A stretch of DNA of 8,400 nt from Bacteroidales bacterium (lineage in GTDB: Bacteria; Bacteroidota; Bacteroidia; Bacteroidales; JAGOPY01), in assembly GCA_030638325.1 (NCBI GenBank), contig DAOWEV010000248.1, positions 1-8,400 on the forward strand. The letters run 5' to 3'. The translations under genes and the position numbers were made by a program. This document shows, in pieces, positions 4,015 to 8,400 of this stretch. How positions within the stretch are numbered: position 1 is the stretch's first letter; every line of letters begins with the position of its first letter. A model generated the notes under the pieces. It was not told the DNA's origin, made no database searches, and saw only the letters and a list, made by a program, of their open reading frames with translations.

Positions 4015-5643
4015 ATGAAAAAATCCTTACTTATTTTGTTAATTACGTTTGCTTTCATGACTGGCTATTCACAGATGCTGGTCGACGGAGGCAGCGTTGT
4101 CGTACAAACCGGCGCCACCCTGGTGATTGATGGTGATCTCACCATGGCCAGCAGCGGTGATATCCAGATCGACGGTGATGTTGAACTGAAAGGTGATTTT
4201 ATTAATAACACCGGAACTGTAAATGCCGCTTCCACGGGAACACTCGCCATGAATGGCACTGCTGCTCAGGAAATTAAAGGTTCCGCATCCACAACGTTCG
4301 GCAGCACCCTTACACTTGAAATAGATAATACCACCGGGGTGTCTCTAACTTCCATGGATGAAACAGTAAACGGAACACTGGCGTTCACCAGCGGCCTGCT
4401 GACCCTTGGCACCTATAACCTCACAGTTGGAAGCACAGACCCGACAGGAGCAGCTGCCGGTCAATATGTCCAAACTAACAGTACCGGCGAACTAAAAAGA
4501 TCAGTTCCCGCAGATGGAGCTACTAACGTTCCTTTCGATGTCGGAAATTCTGCTTTCAACCCCCTGGTCTTACAGAACAGTGGTACTGCAACCACTGACA
4601 CATACGGTGTCATTGCGCAGGACGGGCTGCCAGGTTCGTTTACGGGCACCGACCATGCCGTTAACAGGCACTGGGATGTTACAGAAGATACTCCGGGCGG
4701 ATCTGACCTTACAACCACTGCTCAATGGATTGGGTCGGAAGAGTTAACCAACTTTGACAGGACAGACTGCAGTGTCGGCCTCACCGTTGATGCCGGAGCT
4801 ACCGTAGCCTGGACAGCATCCGGAGCAGCATCAGGTACTAGCCCTTATACCCGCAGCGGAGCAGGGTTCACAGGTGTTGGAACATTCATGGTAGGCGACT
4901 ACTTCTATGAAGGCCTGGATCTTGACCTGGATCTTTTCCTGGCAGGGCCATATATTGGAGGAGGAACCATGTCGACAGCCATTAATGCTAATAATGATAT
5001 TCCTTTGACAGATCCTTATGGTACATCTACCACAGTTGCCACAATTCCTGCAACTGCCGTTGACTGGATCAAAGTAGAACTCAGAGACAAAACCGACAAC
5101 ACAAGCGTTCTTAAAACATATGCATTCTTTGTAGATAACGGCGGAAATGTGCTGAATACAGATGGAAATGTTGGAGCTAAGCTTACAGGCATGCTTGCAG
5201 ATCAGTATTTTGTTACAGTAAACCACAGAAACCATCTCGGCGCTATGACCAATGCTACTGTTGACCTGTCAGGTGGTTCAGGGGTCTTTGATTTTACAAG
5301 TCCTGCTTCCGTGGTTTATGGAACTGATGCTATGTATAATAACGTCGGAACCATGGTCATGTGGGCTGGAGATACCGATGGTAATAATAATGTTGAGTTT
5401 GTTACAGGAACAAGTGATATCACACCGATCTCAAATAAAGTGTTAACTGATCCCGGGAATACCTCATTTCTGACAAACTATATTGTTGCAAGCGTTTATG
5501 ATTTGGCCGATGCTGATATGAATGGGAATGTTGAATTTGTCACGGGTTCCAGTGATATAACACCCATTTCATTTTCAGTGCTGAATAACCCGGGGAACCC
5601 AACAGCACTTACAAATGTGATTCTTTCACAGCAAATACCATAA
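4015..5643 (+). CDS. Exported beta-rich protein with duplicated dockerin-like C-terminus
   Basis: This 542-residue exported protein has unknown function. Residues 1-19 form a signal peptide (MKKSLLILLITFAFMTGYS). Residues 21-140 are Gly/Thr/Asn-rich short beta repeats (VVVQTGATLVIDGDLTM..., GDIQIDGDVELKGDF...) that suggest a beta-helix. Residues 140-300 are low-complexity beta sequence. Residues 304-440 match a module I recall from many Bacteroidota secreted proteins (L.L.L.L.GPY, VDWIKVELRD, YFVTVNHRNHLG, FDFT.). Residues 451-522 hold two calcium-loop-like repeats: D453-T-D455-G-N457 and D499-A-D501-M-N503, each followed by NVEFVTG.SDITPIS. These resemble dockerin type I loops with about four extra residues before the last acidic position. 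The protein ends in SQQIP with no T9SS sorting domain. It starts a transcription unit with the 5685 gene, 41 bp downstream. It could be a surface scaffold or adhesin. Confidence 0.85.
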   Translation: MKKSLLILLITFAFMTGYSQMLVDGGSVVVQTGATLVIDGDLTMASSGDIQIDGDVELKGDFINNTGTVNAASTGTLAMNGTAAQEIKGSASTTFGSTLTLEIDNTTGVSLTSMDETVNGTLAFTSGLLTLGTYNLTVGSTDPTGAAAGQYVQTNSTGELKRSVPADGATNVPFDVGNSAFNPLVLQNSGTATTDTYGVIAQDGLPGSFTGTDHAVNRHWDVTEDTPGGSDLTTTAQWIGSEELTNFDRTDCSVGLTVDAGATVAWTASGAASGTSPYTRSGAGFTGVGTFMVGDYFYEGLDLDLDLFLAGPYIGGGTMSTAINANNDIPLTDPYGTSTTVATIPATAVDWIKVELRDKTDNTSVLKTYAFFVDNGGNVLNTDGNVGAKLTGMLADQYFVTVNHRNHLGAMTNATVDLSGGSGVFDFTSPASVVYGTDAMYNNVGTMVMWAGDTDGNNNVEFVTGTSDITPISNKVLTDPGNTSFLTNYIVASVYDLADADMNGNVEFVTGSSDITPISFSVLNNPGNPTALTNVILSQQIP

Positions 5644-5684
5644 ATATACCATAAGTTACATGATAAATTTATAAATAAGAAAAA

Positions 5685-7880
5685 ATGAAAATCATGAAAA
5701 ATATATTTACAGTTAGTTTAATTGGATTAATATTGCTAATGTCCTTCAATGATGCAAAATCAGCAGTAGTTTACGGAATTACCAATGATTGCGCTACCGG
5801 GGAATTAGTGATCTATGTCACACCTGACATGGCATACTCAGGTGCAACGGGAGTTTGGACACCTTATGGATTTACCGTGAGATGGCCGGTTGCCCTGGGG
5901 TCTACAGTATTAGGCACACTTTCTAATCAAAATGGATTTGCCTGGGCTTATAATGGAACTGTTGCTACCAGTGGAGGATTTCATTACCAAAGCATTACCG
6001 GTTCAGGAGCAACAACACTTGCAATGACTTCCGGAATAGATTATGAAGTTGTACGGATTCCTTTAAATGGCTCGCCAAGCTTTGGAACTTTTGATATTCC
6101 GGAAGATACTGATGCCTGGGTTGTTGCTAATACTGCGTATAATATATTCAGTAATTCAAACGGGAACCAGGTCGTATCACCGTATCCTGCGGTAAGTGTC
6201 ACAGCACCGTTGGTAGGAGGAGTTATCTGGGATGGGGTTGTTTGGTGTGGCGGTTCACGAGTGAACTTTGAGCCAGGTCCTGGTGATGGTGGCTTAAACT
6301 GCTATATAATGGGCCCCGGGGCGCAAATAGGATATTTCAATGGACAGGTCAATCAATTGTGGATACTTGCAGGTTGCGATTTAACTATTAACCCGGGCTT
6401 TGCCCTAACAGCAAATGGTGCCACAGATATTGACCAGCCACAAGGCCTGATTATTGGCGCTGACCCTACCGGCTCCGGTTCTTTCATTGATAACGGAACA
6501 GTGACTTACGGAGGTAGTGGCCTTGGCTCTGCCGAAGTAAACACTTTTATTGACAATGTTGCTACGGTTGGTAATTTTCATATTCACCAGATCGGGCCAA
6601 CGGTCATGGATCCGGCTTTTAGTGCCGCTTTCCCACCAGAAACTGGTGTTTTTCTTGGTGCTTTTAATATATTGACCGGCAGTACTTATGCATACAGGTG
6701 GGATGAACCTTCAAGCCTGTGGTGGAATCTTGTACCGCTTACGGATCCTGTACCGACGGCTGCAGGTATATTATTGAGTGATGTTTCAGGTTCACCTTCA
6801 AATCTGCAAATGATTGGTGATCTGGCCACTGCTCCTGTTAATACTAACAACCTGCCCCCGTGGAACCCTACAGATCTTGGCCCACCTCCTGATCAAGGCC
6901 TTAATATGTTTTCTAATCCTTTTGCCAGTGGACTTGATCTTACAGCGTTTTTTGGGACCAATGGTGCCATTTTTGGTTTTAATGTATTTATGTATGTTTG
7001 GGAACATAGCACTGGAAATTATTCATCATGGGATTGTTGGTTTGGTGGCGGAACTGGTGGCTTAGTTCTCACGAGTGGACAAATAAATCCAGGACAGGGA
7101 TTTTTTGGATATCTGGCTGTTCCTTATGGAGGAGTCCCGCTGGCATTTAATCAAGGTCAGCGAGTTCATTTACATGCACCATTTTTGAAGACAACTGATT
7201 ACGCAGTGCTAAGATTAGCTGCTGAAGGAAATTTGACAAAGGATGAAGTTCTTGTGAGATTTATCGAAGGAGCCACTCCTGGATACGATGAAGGATATGA
7301 TGGTGAGAAGTGGAATAGCATGTATGAATTAGCTACTGAAATTCGTACTATTGCTGCTGATCAAACGGAATTGACAGTCAATACATTACCCCCACTGAAT
7401 AATGAACACGTGATTGTTCCAATGCAATTCAAGTGCGGTACTGTTGATGAATATACAATAACAGCAAGCGAAATAGAAAGCTTTGAAGGCAGTGTGGAGA
7501 TCTATCTCGAAGACCTGCAGACTGGCGGTGAATGGTATGACCTGGTGCAAAACCCTGTTTATACATTCAATGCCAGCCCGGATGACCCGAATGCAAGGTT
7601 TATAGTGCACTTCTTCGGTACCCTTGGCGTAGATGACCCGGGAGACATTTCCAACGTCACGATCTGGTCATACGGTCATGATGCATACATCGTCAACAAA
7701 TTCAATGAAAACATCAAAGAATATGTGGTTTATGACATGATGGGCAGGGAAGTACAGCGAGGCTCGCTACCGAACACTACGCTTAATAAAGTGTTTGTGG
7801 CGGAAACCAATGCTTACTTCATTGTGAAGGTCATTACCGATAAGAATGTTTATTCTGAAAAAGTTCTTATTACCAAATAG
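5685..7880 (+). CDS. T9SS type A sorting domain-containing secreted protein
   Basis: This 731-residue protein is probably secreted or anchored at the surface by the type IX system. Residues 1-27 form a signal peptide (MKIMKNIFTVSLIGLILLMS..., cleavage near KSA). Residues 28-310 are a beta-rich region with Cys residues at 36, 188, 206, 231 and 451 that could form disulfides. Around 404-475, GLNMFSNPFASGLD and GQINPGQGFFG resemble the GWN..GNP..S..DW module of Bacteroidota secreted proteins. Residues 505-545 (VLVRFIEGATPGYDEGYDGEKW) belong to the same recurring architecture. Residues 656-731 are the sorting domain: a strand, then YVVYDMMGREVQRGSL, then AYFIVKVITDKNVYSEKVLITK, the usual Por secretion tail, removed or used for A-LPS attachment after export. 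A second ATG at 5694 is also possible. No enzymatic motif is seen, so the function is unknown. It is 41 bp after the 4015 gene and 47 bp before the small 7928 gene. Confidence 0.92.
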   Translation: MKIMKNIFTVSLIGLILLMSFNDAKSAVVYGITNDCATGELVIYVTPDMAYSGATGVWTPYGFTVRWPVALGSTVLGTLSNQNGFAWAYNGTVATSGGFHYQSITGSGATTLAMTSGIDYEVVRIPLNGSPSFGTFDIPEDTDAWVVANTAYNIFSNSNGNQVVSPYPAVSVTAPLVGGVIWDGVVWCGGSRVNFEPGPGDGGLNCYIMGPGAQIGYFNGQVNQLWILAGCDLTINPGFALTANGATDIDQPQGLIIGADPTGSGSFIDNGTVTYGGSGLGSAEVNTFIDNVATVGNFHIHQIGPTVMDPAFSAAFPPETGVFLGAFNILTGSTYAYRWDEPSSLWWNLVPLTDPVPTAAGILLSDVSGSPSNLQMIGDLATAPVNTNNLPPWNPTDLGPPPDQGLNMFSNPFASGLDLTAFFGTNGAIFGFNVFMYVWEHSTGNYSSWDCWFGGGTGGLVLTSGQINPGQGFFGYLAVPYGGVPLAFNQGQRVHLHAPFLKTTDYAVLRLAAEGNLTKDEVLVRFIEGATPGYDEGYDGEKWNSMYELATEIRTIAADQTELTVNTLPPLNNEHVIVPMQFKCGTVDEYTITASEIESFEGSVEIYLEDLQTGGEWYDLVQNPVYTFNASPDDPNARFIVHFFGTLGVDDPGDISNVTIWSYGHDAYIVNKFNENIKEYVVYDMMGREVQRGSLPNTTLNKVFVAETNAYFIVKVITDKNVYSEKVLITK

Positions 7881-7899
7881 CTCATAAGAGAAATAAATT

Positions 7900-7907
7900 T
7901 ATTTTTG
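7900..7907 (+). promoter_or_regulatory. Candidate internal -7 box TATTTTTG
   Basis: TATTTTTG followed by C matches the consensus TAnnTTTG 20 bp before the ATG at 7928. No TTG lies 19-21 nt upstream, so it is at best a partial promoter. It would allow the small gene to be expressed separately from the two large genes and would give a very short leader. Confidence 0.4.
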
Positions 7908-7927
7908 CAACGATAAACCAATATATT

Positions 7928-8158
7928 ATGAAAAAGGCAATAATTTCCCTGATAGTAATTACATTAATAATTATTGTAACGGCTTTCACTGCCACCGCAG
8001 CCGGCCCGCCCCCGCCACCACCCGGTGGACCGGGAGGAGGTGATCAACCTATCGGCGGCGCAGCGCCAATCGGCAGCGGACTGGTCATTCTCTTGTCCAT
8101 GGGCGCAGCTTACGGGGCCAAGAAGGTCTACGATATGCGCAAGCGGTTAGAAGAATAA
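7928..8158 (+). CDS. Small Pro/Gly-rich protein with PID-CTERM-like sorting tail
   Basis: This is a 76-residue exported or membrane protein of unknown function. Residues 5-23 are a hydrophobic signal segment (IISLIVITLIIIVTAF) with likely cleavage after TATAA. Residues 26-46 are extremely Pro/Gly-rich (GPPPPPPGGPGGGDQPIGG). Residues 47-64 read PIGSGLVILLSMGAAYGA, a short second hydrophobic helix after a Pro-Ile-Gly motif. Residues 65-73 are basic (KKVYDMRKR). Motif, hydrophobic helix and basic cluster at the extreme C-terminus form the layout of a protein-sorting tail. It resembles the PID-CTERM tails I recall from small Bacteroidota proteins, with Gly in place of the Asp. Such proteins often lie beside T9SS cargo genes, as here. 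After cleavage little beyond the Pro/Gly linker would remain, so the product may be a structural or signalling peptide. No processing enzyme is encoded in the window. Confidence 0.85.
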   Translation: MKKAIISLIVITLIIIVTAFTATAAGPPPPPPGGPGGGDQPIGGAAPIGSGLVILLSMGAAYGAKKVYDMRKRLEE

Positions 8159-8189
8159 GCCCTGAGAGCATATATATTAAACATATTTT

Positions 8190-8227
8190 ATCCCGTCCTT
8201 TGGCTTTGCTGAGGGATGGGATTTTTT
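8190..8227 (+). terminator. Rho-independent terminator of the exported-protein unit
   Basis: ATCCCGTCC at 8190-8198 pairs with GGATGGGAT at 8214-8222 (nine pairs including one G-T), with a 15-nt loop. Six T residues run from 8222 to 8227. It lies 31 bp after the stop codon of the small gene and probably ends transcription of the 4015-8158 unit. Confidence 0.85.
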
Positions 8228-8274
8228 ATGGGATATACTGAGTGTTCTCGGTAAGTCGAAGCACCCACGAAATA

Positions 8275-8299
8275 TTGAGATTTTTATTTAACCACAAAG
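8275..8299. repeat. Third copy of the ACCACAAAG inverted-repeat arm
   Basis: This 25-bp stretch ends in TATTTAACCACAAAG and equals the reverse complement of 1370-1393 except for one extra T. It is in the same orientation as the left arm at 1085-1183. The inner CACAAAG repeats are not seen in the remaining 100 bp, so it is either a partial copy or the edge of an element that diverges beyond here. From 8300 to 8400 I see no gene. Confidence 0.75.
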
Positions 8300-8400
8300 T
8301 TATACCGTTAATAAACAAGCAATTTTCAAAATTTTATTTATTTTTGTTGTGGACTGGTTTCGATCCTGTATTATTGAGTTGGAATTTACTCTTAGGACGT

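Noticed and set aside
4831..5235. 134-codon open frame on the minus strand inside the 4015 gene
   Set aside because: It is antisense to a well-supported exported protein, rich in Cys and Ile as an antisense artefact, and has no family resemblance.
8345..8385. tRNA-like T arm (GGTTTCGATCC)
   Set aside because: No D arm, anticodon stem or acceptor pairing can be placed around it.

Overview
The window looks like a chromosome segment of a Bacteroidota bacterium, probably an uncultured Bacteroidales or related lineage. The evidence is: a type IX secretion (T9SS) C-terminal sorting domain; secreted proteins of families typical of the phylum; an RsmG that reads like Bacteroidales RsmG; start codons preceded by A/T-rich sequence rather than Shine-Dalgarno motifs; promoter boxes of the TTG...TAnnTTTG type; and a remnant of a GxxExxY gene. 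No ribosomal RNA or tRNA gene was found.

Layout. Positions 1-448 hold no gene. They carry a 32-unit heptanucleotide array (1-235) and two AT-rich heptanucleotide tracks (301-342 and 377-418). rsmG lies on the minus strand (449-1066, or to 1084). Directly upstream of it is an inverted-repeat element of about 335 bp (1085-1419) that encloses a truncated, frameshifted C-terminal piece of a GxxExxY gene. On the plus strand follow a secreted glucosaminidase with two LysM-like domains (1643-2602), a small secreted protein with VGI...LDV repeats (2931-3608), and a set of three exported proteins: a 542-residue protein with a duplicated dockerin-like C-terminus (4015-5643), a 731-residue T9SS cargo protein (5685-7880) and a 76-residue Pro/Gly-rich protein with a sorting-tail-like C-terminus (7928-8158). 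A rho-independent terminator (8190-8227) closes the set. The right edge holds another copy of the inverted-repeat arm (8275-8299).

How the parts work together. The glucosaminidase probably trims peptidoglycan in the periplasm. The last three genes are tightly spaced (41 and 47 bp), share one orientation and end at one terminator, so they are probably a transcription unit for cell-surface or secreted proteins, with an extra promoter before the small gene. Their function is unknown.

The most unusual feature is non-coding. Nearly every intergenic gap in the first 3.8 kb carries 7-bp-periodic sequence from several unrelated-looking motif families. In two places different families follow one another without breaking the 7-bp register. 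In the large array most unit variation lies at one CpG and all of it is by transitions. None of this repeat material occurs to the right of about 3740.
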